Source: Osedax fenrisi (taxonomy: Eukaryota; Annelida; Polychaeta; Sabellida; Siboglinidae). From it: a DNA stretch of 64,000 nucleotides. Of the stretch, positions 1 through 11,499 are shown piece by piece. The stretch's first letter is position 1. Each line of letters opens with the position of its first letter. Location: positions 31,447,045 through 31,511,044 of the forward strand of contig OZ025245.1 of NCBI GenBank assembly GCA_964019155.1, in the 5' to 3' direction. Position numbers and translations under genes: made by a program. The notes under the pieces were generated by a model. That model worked only from the letters and a program-made list of their open reading frames with translations. It was not told the origin of the DNA and ran no database searches.

Positions 1-208
1 AGATTATTTATTTATTAATATGAAAATACGACTTGGTTTTAAAGATTTGTAAGAAGATAAGTTTGAGCTTATGTAGTTTTCGTTTGAAAGAAACTAGTTC
101 TGAGGAAAACCATAGAGAGTTAGAATTCACATTAATAGTTCTAGTTTTCCGAGTGCCAAATGTATCGATCAAGTAAGATAGAGTATTATTGAGTGAATCG
201 ATGGAACA

Positions 209-215
<7 letters not shown>
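1..215 (-). mobile_element. LINE fragment (L2/CR1-like), 5'-central part
   Basis: The sequence closely follows 20335-20460 and resumes at 20938, where the larger LINE copy on the minus strand lies. Shared words include gaaagaaactagttc and gagtgaatc. In this copy the two halves are contiguous, so it serves as the empty site for the MITE that splits the 20.4-kb copy. It runs off the window edge. No intact reading frame remains. Confidence 0.6.
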
Positions 216-249
<34 letters not shown>

Positions 250-476
250 TATATAAAATAGGTTATTGAGTTCAGAAAGTACAATTTAGTACATATAATT
301 TCTGCTCAAAGAGAGCTCCTGAAATTATCTTGTAACCTATAATCACATAAAGGGTACTCTTAAATAAAACAATAAATTACTGATAAATCGTAAAAAAAAA
401 TAAACTAAAATTTAAAATTATTGAGATAATAAAAATAGAAAATAAATATATAGGATAAGTTAGCTGATATGTATAA

Positions 477-1072
477 AGCGCTGTTCACATGATCAATTTA
501 TTCCAGCAATTTAGCGATGGAATACTTAAGAATTTCAAAATGTAAAAGTCTATGTTTTTTCTGCGATTAATACTAAATGTTCTAATCCGAATTTATTCTA
601 ATTTTGTGACAATTTAATTAATTAATAAATAAACGCACGCACAAGTATACTGAAGAGTATTAATGCATACGCATTTACCTTTCTAGGGGTCAATCTATTT
701 ATAATCGTTTACGATTATAATTGATTAAAATTATGTTATTTAATCGTTAACGATCATTTAATTAATAATTAATAAATAATTAATAATAATTAATTAATAA
801 TTATAATTATAATATATAATTCGTTATCAAATTATTAAATTATGAATATATATATATATATATATATATTATCACTTTATGATTATATAATGAACTATAT
901 GCTATAATATAATTATATAAGTTCATAAAATGTATGTATTTTTAAGTATTCTACTGAACAAATAGATTGCTCATGTGACCACCCTAAAATTGATACCGCT
1001 AGGGGATTTTGAAACTGGAATTCTTAATAATTCAATTTCGAAATTGCTGGAATTGACCATGTGAAGAGCGCT
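477..1072. mobile_element. PIF/Harbinger-type MITE, 596 bp
   Basis: Terminal inverted repeats start AGCGCTGTTCACATG on the left and AGCGCTCTTCACATG (reverse complement) on the right, and similarity runs inward through tcaatt...ccagcaattt. Both ends are flanked by TAA, a 3-bp duplication typical of PIF/Harbinger. The interior is very AT-rich, holds a TA microsatellite near 846-868 and has no coding potential, so the element is non-autonomous. The superfamily is inferred from TIR style and duplication length. Confidence 0.75.
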
Positions 1073-1350
1073 TAACAATTTTATATAATTAAAATATGAG
1101 TTATAATAATGAGACTAATTAATAAACTAATAATTAACTTAATATTTGTTTAAATATTTGAGTTTTATATATTTTTTAAATTAATTGTATTTTAGATTTT
1201 TACAGTGGTTGTTTAAATTATTCCTAAGTTTAATACAATATATGTTAATTGTGTGTAATTTACTGTTCTTATATTGTAATAATTTATTTGTTATTCAAAT
1301 TTATTAGTTATGTGGTAAGTGTTTATTAAATATATTATGTATACATAACT

Positions 1351-1653
1351 GCCTGTGTGGCTCAGTGGCTAAGGCGTCATACACACAAGCAGTAGGACAC
1401 GGGTTCGACCCTCGTCCGGACCATTAATTAATTTTATAAAATGGGTCTCAAAATATTATTTAGAAGTGATCTTATATAATTGTGTATAAATAAATGATCG
1501 GCTCTCGTTAAAACCATGGATGCCTTAACATGAGAGCGGCTTCGAAGGGACATTAGAGCCATATATGGTTATAAGTGAAAACTTCATCTAAGTTCCTGGA
1601 TGGGATGAAAGGACTCCACCAAATAAAAATAACAATAACAATAACAATAACAA
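1351..1653 (+). mobile_element. tRNA-derived SINE, full-length copy
   Basis: A tRNA-like head carries an A box (tggctcagtggctaagg) and a B box (gggttcgaccc), followed by a body of about 200 bp that recurs in two other places (8545-8783 and, reversed, 18105-18395). The 3' tail is a simple (aataac)n repeat, as expected for LINE-mobilised SINEs. The acceptor arms do not pair well, so this is not a functional tRNA gene. Transcription would be by RNA polymerase III from the internal boxes. Confidence 0.88.
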
Positions 1654-1883
1654 TTAAGAGATATGTAATTAATTAATTAATATATATTTTAAATTTTAAA
1701 TTTGTTATATAACAAATCAGTATTATGTAATTTATATAGATTGTGTATACGATTAGGTGTTTTATTAATAAATATAATTATTTATTGTTGTATACATATT
1801 TTATTAAGAAGAATTTAGTTAACAGATTATCAAAGAATACATATAGTTTGGTACTATTAACGAATTATAATGCGTCATATAAT

Positions 1884-1925
<42 letters not shown>

Positions 1926-2083
1926 AGTAATAGGATATTATTATTAATTACAATGGACATTTTTTAAATAAATATAATAATTTTGAGGTAAATAAAATGG
2001 AGATTATTATGCTGGTATAATGAACGGTTGATATTTAAACTTGCGTATAATGGAATAGGAAATGTAGTAATAGAGTAAACAGG

Positions 2084-2445
2084 ATGGCAGAGTGTGAGAT
2101 ATGGGTATGGTACAAGAGATAAGGGGGTGGGATGCATGATGGAGAACCCTAGTTATGTAAGACAGCGCTGTTGTCGCGTGCTAACACTGTTCTTCTAGAG
2201 GAACTCTCCGAGGTCGATCCTCGTAGTCATGGTATTACCTCTCTCGCAGCTTATCTCATCTTTATCTCATCTTATCATCTCATCTCTGATCTTTATCTCG
2301 CACTTGTCGATGTTCTGCGTGTGGGAGGGTAGTAGTGAGGTAGTGGGTAGTGGGGGTATAGGTGTAGGTCTAGTGGTGGTGCAGTAGGGGACATGCGTAA
2401 CAGCACCTCTCTTATAGACAATATACGCGATCAGATACGTAAAGG
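2084..2445 (+). CDS. Putative exons of an unrecognised gene
   Basis: Three coding-like pieces lie in a local rise of GC. An ATG at 2084 opens a short piece (MAECEIW) ending at a possible GTATGG donor. After an acceptor ending gttcttctag near 2200, a frame reads EELSEVDPRSHGITSL and continues with a hydrophobic stretch. After another AG near 2371, a frame reads GDMRNSTSLIDNIRDQIRK and stops at an AAAG|GTTAGG donor. I do not recognise the protein. Splice joins are guesses from site consensus, and the pieces may be a pseudogene. Confidence 0.25.
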
Positions 2446-2721
2446 TTAGGGTAGTGGCGAGGTAATGACAACAATGATTATACATGTGGGGTTATACACG
2501 CATTGTTATTACTTATATATTATATACTTTATCCGCCCGTGTAAACCAATTATTTATTTATTATTATGATATTTTATATACTTTTTAGCTTTTTTCATGT
2601 TGTTTTTTTCATTACAATTAACTTTATATCTATCTATCTATCTATCTATATATATAAATATGAGATATATATGTTTTATTATGCTATATGTCACGCTCTA
2701 TTTACTATCGTAGCTGCATTG

Positions 2722-4552
2722 CTACCTTTCCGTTACGTTCATGTTAGACTTGAGATCATCAATCTCCTCTACTGCTTCGGGTAGTTGGTATATTGATTGT
2801 GTTAGAGGTCATGTCAAGGTTAAGTTTGTGTCACGGTGTCTATGATCGTTGTTGTGGTGGGAGGCACTTCACTATTTGTCTACACCTATTGCAATTCATG
2901 AACATAAAATAAATTACCTTTTAGTCATGTGCTTATAACATACGCATTCATTGTACGTTTATTACATAATCAATTATGTAACAATGAGAATTCATATTTT
3001 TATAATTAATTTTATTATCAAATCTTAAAATAATAATGATTAATAAAATTATCAAAATATGATATTTTATTAAGTTTATATAATCTGCTAATATATAATA
3101 TACAGTTAATATACAGCTAATATATATCTGTATCAGTTACTAAGTAGGTGGTCGTGCACTAAGTAGACAAATGGATTTGTATTGAGCCCTTCTCTCTAGC
3201 ATATTACTGAGAGATTTGTCTTTAGCACTGGCATCTCTGTCAGCCTATTGGTTGAGGGTGATAAGTAAGCTCGGAACTCTCAACCAATCACATCGCATCA
3301 CCTCATACTGTACCTACTTCGTTTGCCTTCTGATCAGTAACTTGTCAATGTCGTTTTATGACCTTGAGCTTGTTAAGTAGACCGGCGATACACTCCTGTT
3401 GATTTCCGCTATGAATGCCTGTGAGGTTTAGTCCATTACGGTCTGGTTAATAACTTATTCCATATCCTAATTATATAATACTGAGGACAGGACATATGTT
3501 ATGGTATTATCATGTGACATCGTATTGTATTAATTAGTTAATTGTAGTTTTAAAAAATTGAATTTTTGTAGGAGTTGCTTATTTAATTTTGTAATGCGGA
3601 ATAAGTTATATAATATTTCAAATAAAAATATGCTTTAATAATAAAAGAAATTTGTTTATAGATAGTTAAAAATGAAATCGATGATAATTATAAAATATTA
3701 AATATTTTTACCATTTTTTAACTGTATTATATTTGTAATTGTTATATTTTTATTTTATAGTTTGAATATATATTTATAGTTATGTAATTAAATTTTATAA
3801 ACTTCTTTATTTATACTATCTATAATATTATGAAATAAATAGAATTATAAATATAATATAAATAATACATTTATTTAAAAATGAATTTATCTCAGAACAA
3901 TTAATGTTCTTACACTCACTAGTATTCAACTTAGAGATCACAGTTTATGAGATATACAGTATATCATATACTGATATGTGTATTCGATATAGAAAGGATA
4001 TGTATATAGATCTTTAATGTGTAATCTGTTTTCTAATACGGATATCTAGTTATATAAGCGATATAAATGATTATGTATGAATAATTTCATACATTTGTGG
4101 AAAAAATCAAAATTAATAATAAAATACACATTACATATAGTAATATTATATTTTATAAAATAGCTTCTTTATTATTATAAGTATATATATCTAGTTTATA
4201 TAGGAACAAAATGATACCAATATTCCACAAATGGTAGCAATGGATATATTGATAGTAGTACTATGTATTGCCTATCTATTTACATGCTAGCAATAGCCAT
4301 GTAATAGGTAGTAAATAGTGTTAGTATCATTATCAGACGGAGAGTGGGAGGTCACCATGTCCTGTCCTCGATATAGTGTAGTAGCGACCTCCATAATATA
4401 CCCTTATACTAATACCATAACCTTTATCTTAAGATAGTCGCTTGTGGTTTCTGCAGCTCGCCATCCTTCAGTTGTTGTTCGATGTCCTCTATCTTGTTCA
4501 GTAGTTCCTCATTCTCATCAACTAGATTATGTATTATGTACATTAGCACTGG
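2722..4552 (-). CDS. Putative multi-exon coiled-coil gene (fragments)
   Basis: Four short open frames on the minus strand have strongly protein-like, charged composition. In transcription order: 4543-4424 from ATG, with the heptad-like stretch VDENEELLNKIEDIEQQL; 3446-3345, NGLNLTGIHSGNQQECIAG and a basic end; 3244-3140 after a ccaatag acceptor, ADRDASAKDKSLSNMLERR; and 2808-2722, QLPEAVEEIDDLKSNMNVTE. Each ends in a stop if read through, so they need splicing to join. A TIR repeat (3481-4371) sits between the first two and would be an intron insertion. The protein is unknown. It could be one gene, several, or decayed transposon ORFs. Confidence 0.33.
3481..4371. mobile_element. TIR-ended dispersed repeat, about 0.9 kb
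   Basis: The ends carry a 13-bp perfect inverted repeat, gaggacaggacat at 3483-3495 and its complement at 4357-4369. The interior (about 3770-4220) reappears reversed at 44285-44760, and the first 130 bp reappear in direct orientation at 44876-45020. No transposase frame is visible, so it is a non-autonomous DNA element or a composite of two. Target duplication is unclear because both flanks are TA-rich. Confidence 0.5.
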
Positions 4553-4733
4553 TCATGTGTATGTTGTTAATAATATAGAGATGTAATATTTGTACTGAAA
4601 TAATGTATTATATATATATACATATATTAACATGTAATTATCAGATATAGAGATAACAACATTTTAATTTATCAATATACACATGATAGATAATTCAATT
4701 TAAATGACTTAAATTCGGATTATATATAAATAA

Positions 4734-4738
<5 letters not shown>

Positions 4739-4822
<84 letters not shown>
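4739..4822. repeat. (TA)n microsatellite, about 84 bp
   Basis: A near-perfect TA dinucleotide run. The apparent Tyr-Ile open frame across it is an artefact of the repeat. Confidence 0.95.
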
Positions 4823-4823
<1 letters not shown>

Positions 4824-4824
<1 letters not shown>

Positions 4825-6004
4825 ATTTAATAATATACTACTGTGATTACATGACGGATAATCTGCCATAAACTTACAGGCCTTGTTCGTCCATCTCTTA
4901 ATTAATATATATGACTTATACCCTCCCTTTAAGTCGGTTAATTGCATAACCTTTCTCCGAATACCAACACGCATAACGAATATATAGTAGATATATACTA
5001 CACACAAATGATAACACGTTTATAAAAATAAAGGGAAAGGTGCACATAGCTAGCTAGCTAGCTACCAATGAATTCTATTCAAATGGACAGATGCCCAACA
5101 AATATATTAATATTCAGACTTATATTATATGTATTATAATATATATAGAGACAAATACTAAATATAAATATAAAAATGAATAATATAAATTGCTAACAGA
5201 TAGCAATAACACCATGAGACACTTTCATAACACATGACACTCTCGTCATCTCCCCGATATGGAGATTGACTGTGGTAAACCTTACTATCATCGAGAGCAT
5301 CGCTAAGGAGTCTGTTCTCCTGTGTAATTGTGTTTCGATGGTCTACATCATCATCGTATCTCTCGGTTACCATGGTTACATATAGAACGTCCAACTGTGG
5401 CTGGTAGTCTGGCATATCTTCTCGTTGGTTCTCATGCTGCCTACTGGTAAGGGTATACCTGTGTAGACTATGTGTATCAGGGTCACGAGGTCACACAGGT
5501 GGGTATCACATGATAGCAGTACTGGGTGATGATAGAGAGGCTGTAGTGAAGGTGCATAATGTAATGATGCGGAGATGTAGGTTATGAATGGATGTAACGT
5601 TTCTATGTTCAAACATTACATGATTACAAGTGGGGCTAGTATTATCATTATAAGTTAATGTTAGACCTTGTTAACATTGTTATTATTATTATGTTTTACT
5701 ATGTAGATACTATTCATATCTATATTTAGAGGTATTCTATAACATCGTAAGACAAGTATAAGACAAAGAATTGTGAACTTATTTATTTTTTTTAAACAAA
5801 AAAGCAATTTATTTTGGAAGAATATCTATAGATATAATATATCTATATTATAATAAAATTATTTCTAAACAGTTTATTTACTTTACTAAAAATATCTATA
5901 TATTATTAGCTATCTATATACTCTGACATTTCTATAAAAATTCAAATTCTTAAAAGACAAACGAAAATGAAATTATTTGTTATACTTTTTTATAGGCTTG
6001 TACA
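4824..6004. repeat. Duplicated block, copy A (left part)
   Basis: Matches 13819-15790 in the same orientation over most of its length. Shared words include gacggataatctgccataaa, gagagcatcgctaagga and catgctgcctactggtaa. Copy B carries two extra stretches (near 13976-14045 and 14110-14845). Copy A is interrupted at 6005 by a TIR element and similarity resumes at 7526 (tgtattttctaaataata). On the minus strand both copies encode hydrophilic, Gag-like frames, so the block is probably a decayed retroelement or a duplicated gene remnant. Confidence 0.75.
5230..5445 (-). pseudogene. Hydrophilic N-terminal-like frame in block A
   Basis: A minus-strand frame reads QHENQREDMPDYQPQLDVL, then an acidic stretch with ERYDDDVDHRN and ENRLLSDALDDSKVYHSQ. 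The same frame is present in block B (15000-15240) with an expanded Asp run from a (GAT)n tract and several changes. It lies just upstream of the Gag-like frames on the same strand. No family is recognised. Conservation in frame between two copies suggests it once coded. Confidence 0.35.
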
Positions 6005-7525
6005 TTAAGTTGGAGCGGCTCGGTAAGTTTTTTGTGAAAATTGCTGCACTTTTTTTTATATGAACTAGATAACATAATAAATTGAATACACAAAAAAAAA
6101 ATTTTTAAAATGAATTATTGGAGATGCGCCACCTCATTAAAGTTTAACATGAAGAGATAGGAAGTTTAACATGGAGGAGATAGGAAATATTTGAAACTTC
6201 GATTTAACATCATTACAATTTTTTTTTTTAGTTTTATCTGCAATTATAGTTTGAATTATATATTTTTGTATAAGATAATATTTTATTTCGATTTTCCAGG
6301 AAATTTCCAGGAAATTTTGGAAAAATACAAAATATTTTAATTTTAATTTAAAAAAAATTATTTATAATAAAATATAAACATAAATATATATACATAAGTA
6401 TATGAGTGTACTATTACATGAAATTAATTTAAAAAAAATAATGTATAATATACCATATGGTTATTTATTCACTATTTTAATGTACAAATATGATAAATTT
6501 TATATGTGAAAAAAAAAAGTTTACGTACTATTGCAAACATTTTTTTTCAATCGACTGGATTAATAATAGGGTTTTTTTAAAGAATTTAAATCGTTAGAAA
6601 TTTTTTTAAATATATTTTACTTTTTATCTTATTTTTTTATAAATTTTAAATTATTAGTTTGTTCTATAATTTTTTTCTTTTATAAATTTGTAAAAACCAA
6701 GATACAACTTATATTATAGAATTTAAAGAGCTTTGTAAAAATATAAATTATATTAATTTTAGATAAAAAAAATATTATTAAAAAAAAAATCCCAATTTAA
6801 CCCCATATTGGTCATAAATGCTGATATTTTTTTTATTTCTATAAATATTTAGATAGCTATATTTATAATAAATATATTATGTTAATTTCATTATATAATA
6901 TTCATTATTGAATGAGTTATGTTATAATATGTATTATAAATAAAGTAATACATTCATAATTTCTATCTACAAAATTTAACATTTTTACTAATTTTTTTTT
7001 CACAATTGTGGTCATAACTTTTTTTTAAATAAAAAATAAAAAAAACTAAGATATGACTTCTATTATAGAATTTGATAAGCATTCCTAATATACAAATTTT
7101 TATTATAATAGCATAAATATATAAAATCTCATTTTAGTACCAATATCCAATATTCTAATATATTTATAGTTATTATTTATACAGTAAGATTAGCCGATTA
7201 TATCCATTTATGTTGTTATTTGTCATTTAGTGAATGGTTTGGGGTTATATAAAATATAAAAAGGTGTATTAGTAAGAAGGTTCGTGGTTAAAAAGTATAA
7301 TAAATATGAATATAAATTTGAAAATTAGTTGTTTATAATGTAATTGTCATGTGATTTCAATATAGGTAATAGCGGTATTTTTTCTATAGAAAAATATGTA
7401 TAGGTATTTTTAATACTACATATAAAATAAAAAAAAGTATACCATTGTGACAGAAATACTCCAAACATTAAATGCTAGAAGGTGCAGCAATTTTCAAGAC
7501 AAAATTACCGAGCCGCTCCAGCTTA
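6005..7525. mobile_element. Non-autonomous TIR transposon, 1.5 kb
   Basis: The inverted repeats share tggagcggctcggtaa and then aaaattgctgcac at both ends, about 45 bp each with few mismatches. The outermost bases are tgtaca on both sides. Because that hexamer is a palindrome, the target duplication could be TTGTACA or only TA. A TA duplication with TIRs beginning CA would fit Tc1/mariner. The interior is very AT-rich, rich in T and A homopolymer runs, and shows no long frame. Block B lacks the insertion, which confirms mobility relative to the duplication. Confidence 0.78.
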
Positions 7526-7574
7526 TTGTACATGTATTTTCTAAATAATAACTTAGAATAAAACGCTAATGATT

Positions 7575-7945
7575 ATGATGATATTCGGTTTATTAAGCAC
7601 TAGAACAGGGTCATATCCCCTTCATGAGACCCCTTCACTCGTGCGGTAAGAAAATAATAATAAAATAATAATAATAATACGATAATAATTTAATAATAAT
7701 ATACGTTGAATATAACACGTATAAAAATAATAAGTTGGATGATTTAATGATTAGAGGTAGAGAGAAAAGAAGAAGTAATATTTATAAATCTTTAGTGGGA
7801 TCTAATAGAAATAATTGTAGGATGGAGGGAATTCAATAGGGTGAGACAGGAATTTTTAAAAGCTCTAGAATTTAGGGAAGTTTTACTAGAGTTCTGGGAG
7901 ATAAGTAGAGGAGCATTTTGATAACGAAGAGAAGGTAATATTGTA
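7575..7945 (-). mobile_element. LINE 3' end fragment (L2/CR1-like)
   Basis: Read on the minus strand, a decayed frame resembles the C-terminus of non-LTR retrotransposon ORF2 (SRAFKNSCLTLLNSL, similar to the common S-F-x-W-N-S-L-P pattern). It is followed by a 3' UTR ending gtgcttaataaacc and an ATC-rich tail. The AATAAA plus ATC-repeat ending is shared with the LINE end at 45560-46145. Frame damage is heavy. Confidence 0.6.
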
Positions 7946-8012
7946 TGTTTTTTAATTAGATCAACATAAAACTTAGATTAGGGTAACAGCTGAAAGTGAG
8001 CGGGAATGGCTG

Positions 8013-8338
8013 AGAGGATAAGGGGTAACATCTGAGGGTGAGGGGTAATTGTGAAGAGGAGGGAGTGGATGTATGAGGATTTGGCAGTAGGAGAGGGGGA
8101 TGGTGAGCAGGAGGAGTATGAGGAGTTGGAGGATCAGACATGAGGATTAGGTTAGAGGGAAGGAGGATGAGATAATGCGTACCCTTTCACTGATGATGAT
8201 GCATCCTCCTGTAGATGTAACGCTGACCTTATCCTCCGGTTACAGGATAGAAGCTCGATGTTCAGCCACATCTAGTTCATCACCTAGACCTCCACTGCTG
8301 GGGGACTGCTGTTCTGCCTGGTACGAGGGGGTACAATG
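8013..8338. repeat. Triplicated block, copy 1 (cut by Gypsy)
   Basis: About 330 bp that recur at 16461-16890 and 21345-21800 in the same orientation. Shared words include gaggatttggcagt, gcatcctcctg and ctccactgctggg. The minus strand is Pro/His-rich in one frame and reads SSGGLGDELDVAEHQASV in another. This copy ends exactly where the Gypsy LTR begins. Copies 2 and 3 continue with gtgcaatgctgtactatag. Confidence 0.85.
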
Positions 8339-8810
8339 TGTTATATTAATCTGTGTATAATAGAATATGGTCAGTTATGTGTCTATCATGCAGCTTTCAA
8401 AATGTATAGAGACAAAGGGTCTAGTATCACAGTTTATTGTTAGTACAAGTATAGCAATAGCTTGTAGCATGAAGTATAGGGACAAGGTCTGGGACGTGGC
8501 ATACCGTTAGATATATATGCGCTTAGGGGGCGTGGCTTATGGTGAATTCGAGCCTCGTCCGGAGTCCGGACTCCGGACCATTAATTAATTTTTTAAAATG
8601 GGTCTTCAAATATTATTTAGAAGTGATCTTATATGATTGTGTATAAATAAATGATCGGCTCTCGTTAAAACCACGGATGCCTTAACCTGAGAGCGGCTTC
8701 GAAGGGATATTAGAGCCATATATGGTTATAACTAAAAACTTTATCTAAGTTCCTGGATGGGATGAAAGGACTCCACCAAATAACATAATATAACTTAACA
8801 TATGTAAACG

Positions 8811-8843
<33 letters not shown>

Positions 8844-8875
8844 GTGAATACATAGATATATGTAGACATATAACA
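8339..8875 (-). repeat. Gypsy 3' LTR, interrupted by a SINE
   Basis: Starts tgttatatt and ends gacatataaca on the plus strand, matching 12752-13248 at both ends. Shared words include agggggcgtggcttatggtg and cataccgttagatatata. The middle of the LTR (equivalent of about 12966-13150) is missing and replaced by a 5'-truncated SINE at 8545-8783. Confidence 0.88.
8545..8783 (+). mobile_element. SINE copy, 5'-truncated, inside an LTR
   Basis: Begins within the B box region (ttcgagcctcgtccgga) and then follows the body of the 1351-1653 SINE to the accaaataa end. The motif gtccggactccgga is locally duplicated. It lies within the 3' LTR of the Gypsy element, so this SINE inserted after that LTR formed. 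Confidence 0.85.
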
Positions 8876-8886
8876 CCCCCTTTGTA
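8876..8886 (-). other. Polypurine tract of the Gypsy element
   Basis: On the minus strand tacaaaggggg directly precedes the TGTTATA start of the 3' LTR, the place where plus-strand priming occurs. The same tract with one extra A precedes the LTR of the second copy at about 37287-37297. Confidence 0.8.
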
Positions 8887-8906
8887 ATACAAAAGGCTAC
8901 ACGTTT

Positions 8907-9830
8907 TTATAAGATGAGCTCCGATACATCACGGAGGGGTATATCTACGTCAGGACCGAGTGTCAACGGAGTAGCGGGTAGGACATGATGCTCGGGGTGA
9001 TGCGCGGGTGCATATAGGTGTGTTGGTACTACATCGCTTGGACGGGGTAGTGGGGCTGATATCTCTATGATTTCTCCTGAGGGTAGAACCATCGTTGATG
9101 AGGATATCTTAGTCTCCGAGGCTCCTGGCATTGCGATGTTACTACAGCTGGCTTCCATGTATTGGATACATGGTCGCGGTAGTGAATGTTAGTGAGGGGC
9201 TCTTTGTCGGACAGGTATCGGTGAGACTTGTTCTTATCGTAGTGTCGAGCGGTTCACACATTAGATGACAATGTATTCTTGAGGGATGGGTCTATGGGGT
9301 AGGTAACGGGCTAAGGGTTTGCTAACTTGCGACCGTAGAGCAGTTCGGCGGGGTTTCGTGTCCATCCAATTACTGGTGTAGATCGTAGTAGAAGTAGCGA
9401 CATCTGGAAGTTGTCGGACTTCTTCGAGATGTTCTTCAGGCTGTGCACGGTTCAGCCAGGCTGTTACTTCGGGAGTGATAGGGGCTGCTCGTCACGTGAT
9501 CAAATCCCCATTCGGATGCAAACGTACGGCTCGTGACAAGTAACCGGTCTGGGATGCTGTGTTCCGCGAATAGTGTATTTAGCCAATCTGTAATGGTTGC
9601 GCTGGTTATGGGCGCACGCATATCAATGGGTAGTTGGTATAATAATCGCATATAAGGAGATACGTGATATTGTTATAGTAGAATAAGTCAGAACTTAGGT
9701 ATTCCCATGGATGGGTCAGTGTGTCATATGGTAATAGAGGTTCCTTATACTGCTGGTTTGTGTATTCTCGGCACTTGAGATATGTTTGGATCATGTCTGT
9801 AATATCTTTCGAGATACCGGCTCAGTAGAC
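8907..9830 (-). pseudogene. Gypsy integrase and pol C-terminus (decayed)
   Basis: A first frame carries the start of the catalytic core (HPWEYLSSDLFYYN, including the first Asp). A second frame carries EWGFDHVTSSPYHSRSN and the following LAEP, which holds the catalytic Glu region. The second Asp region appears altered (PDRLLVTSRTFAS). A C-terminal tail with EASCSNIA and PSGEIIEISAPLPR is shared with the copy at 36.65-37.27 kb. At least two frame breaks separate the parts. Integrase would join the cDNA to host DNA; this copy cannot. Confidence 0.85.
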
Positions 9831-9964
9831 ATGTGATCTCGCTAGATTGCATGTTTTGATGATTCCCATATAATGGATGTGTAGAATGTTGAGGAATGAT
9901 CGTCGTGAGTTTGGAGGATGATGAATTGCGGGCCTTTCAAGATTAAACAGTCGTGTGTGGTGAG

Positions 9965-10700
9965 TTAATCTCTGAACGGCCAGTAGTCTCTAAGGTCTTT
10001 CGTAACGTCTCGATATACTGCAGGCCACCCGATGTGGATTACGTGAAGCAGGGCTTGAAGTATTTCATCTCGGCTGGTTTCTAATTTAAAATCTTCTATC
10101 TTCTGCGAACTGTACGGGGCTGATCTGGATGTCAAGGTCGATTTGTTCACTGGAGTCTGATGGCTGACAGGAAAGTGCATCTGCTATCAGCATCTCTGTT
10201 CCCGGTTTGTAGAAGAGTTTGAAATCTTACGTCTGCACTCGGAGTAGCATTCTTTAGAGTCGGGTAAGTACGGCGAATAGGTTCTTTCTGGTGATCATCT
10301 ATAGTGGCTTGTGATCAGACTGGACAATGAATCTGGTCACAAAGACGTAGTTTTAAAACCTCTCACATGCAAAGACTACAGCCAACATATCTCTTTCGAT
10401 ATTAGCGTAACGAATCTCAGCCGGGCTGAGGGTCTTTGATGCGAAGGTGATGGGTTTGTAATCTTGTAGGAGGATGGAACCGAGGCCATGTCCTCAAGCA
10501 TCTACTTGAATCTTTGTGTTCTTCTTTGGATCGTAATATGACAGAGTGATCTGTAAGCATATTCGATCTTTAACGTTGTTGAAGATCTTCTCGTAAGTAG
10601 GGGACTACTGATAATCGACATCCTTCTTGAGAAGTTCATGTAGAGGTGTCGCATGGTGTTCCAGGTCTTTGGTAAAGGATCTCATCTAGGTCGTGATACC
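9965..10700 (-). pseudogene. Gypsy RNase H and linker region (decayed)
   Basis: Around 10350-10560 the minus strand reads YYDPKKNTKIQVDA, then KPITFASKTLSPAEIRYANI and ERDMLAVVFACERF, a clear Ty3/Gypsy RNase H with the usual catalytic Asp in QVDA followed by a stop. Downstream at 10180-9965 the linker reads TSRDEILQALLHVIHIGWP and RDYWPFRD, typical of the segment before the integrase zinc domain. Confidence 0.85.
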
Positions 10701-10706
10701 TAGGAA

Positions 10707-11105
10707 TTATCGCAGGGCTTGCGGAGAATCTGGTGAAGTCATCTGTTGGATCGATTTCACATGCTCGGGATCGGGATGAACGCAATCCTTGTCGAAGTGG
10801 AGACCAAAGATTGTAAGGCTATCTGTCTTTATAGAGCATTTTGATTGGTTAAAGACGAAGCTATATCGGGTCCTCATCAGATGACGGAGGTTATCGTCAT
10901 GTTGTTGTTCGTCCTTTCCGAAAACATCTACATCATCAGCGATTCCGATCGTTCCAGGGCAATACTCGAGTATGCGGTCCATACGTTCCTGGAACACATC
11001 TTGGCTGAGGTTCAGTCCGAAAGGTAAGCGGAGGAAACGGTATCTACCAAAGGGGCTATTAAAGGTGGCTAATAGACTAGAGGGATGGTAGAGATGGACC
11101 GACAA
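10707..11105 (-). pseudogene. Gypsy reverse transcriptase palm (decayed)
   Basis: A 132-codon open stretch covers part of the fingers and palm: SPFGRYRFLRLPFGL, then the catalytic region IADDVDVFG in place of the usual YxDD, then the FGLHFDKDCVHPDPEHV linker. The first catalytic Asp region lies upstream in broken frame. The length is roughly a third of a complete domain. Confidence 0.9.
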
Positions 11106-11499
11106 GTACCCTGAGCCCGCTTAAATGGTGTGTTACTTCATCTAGTGTCAGTGTAGCTTAATGTGGTATTTAGTAATCGCGAGATTAAGGTCCTTAGGGT
11201 CCTCAAGGCATATGCGTATCTTGCCATTAGCCTGTTGTACATGAGGCTCTATACCCAGTATGTAGGTTCGTGTACGCGCTTGATTACCACTAGGGTTACC
11301 ATGCCTTCAAGAGTGGCCTTGATCTCGTATCGGAGCGTGATAGGGCATCGACGGGGTGCATATATGCATATCTTATATATAAGATTGTTTGTGCGCATGA
11401 GTCGATAATAATCAGATAAGTTCCCTCAAAGTTTACAAAGGGTGCGAAACATTTAAGGTATTCCTTGACTAGATCGCAGTGGATGCTAGTCATAGTTGC

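Noticed and set aside
1351..1425. tRNA gene
   Set aside because: A and B boxes are present but the acceptor arms do not pair, the body and tail match a SINE, and two further copies exist.
4720..5007. Long Tyr-Ile frame on the minus strand
   Set aside because: The C-terminal two fifths are the (TA)n tract; only the part beyond 4824 resembles the block coding sequence.
8175..8360. 61-codon plus-strand frame in the triplicated block
   Set aside because: It runs into the LTR; the minus strand of the same block has the more conserved frame.
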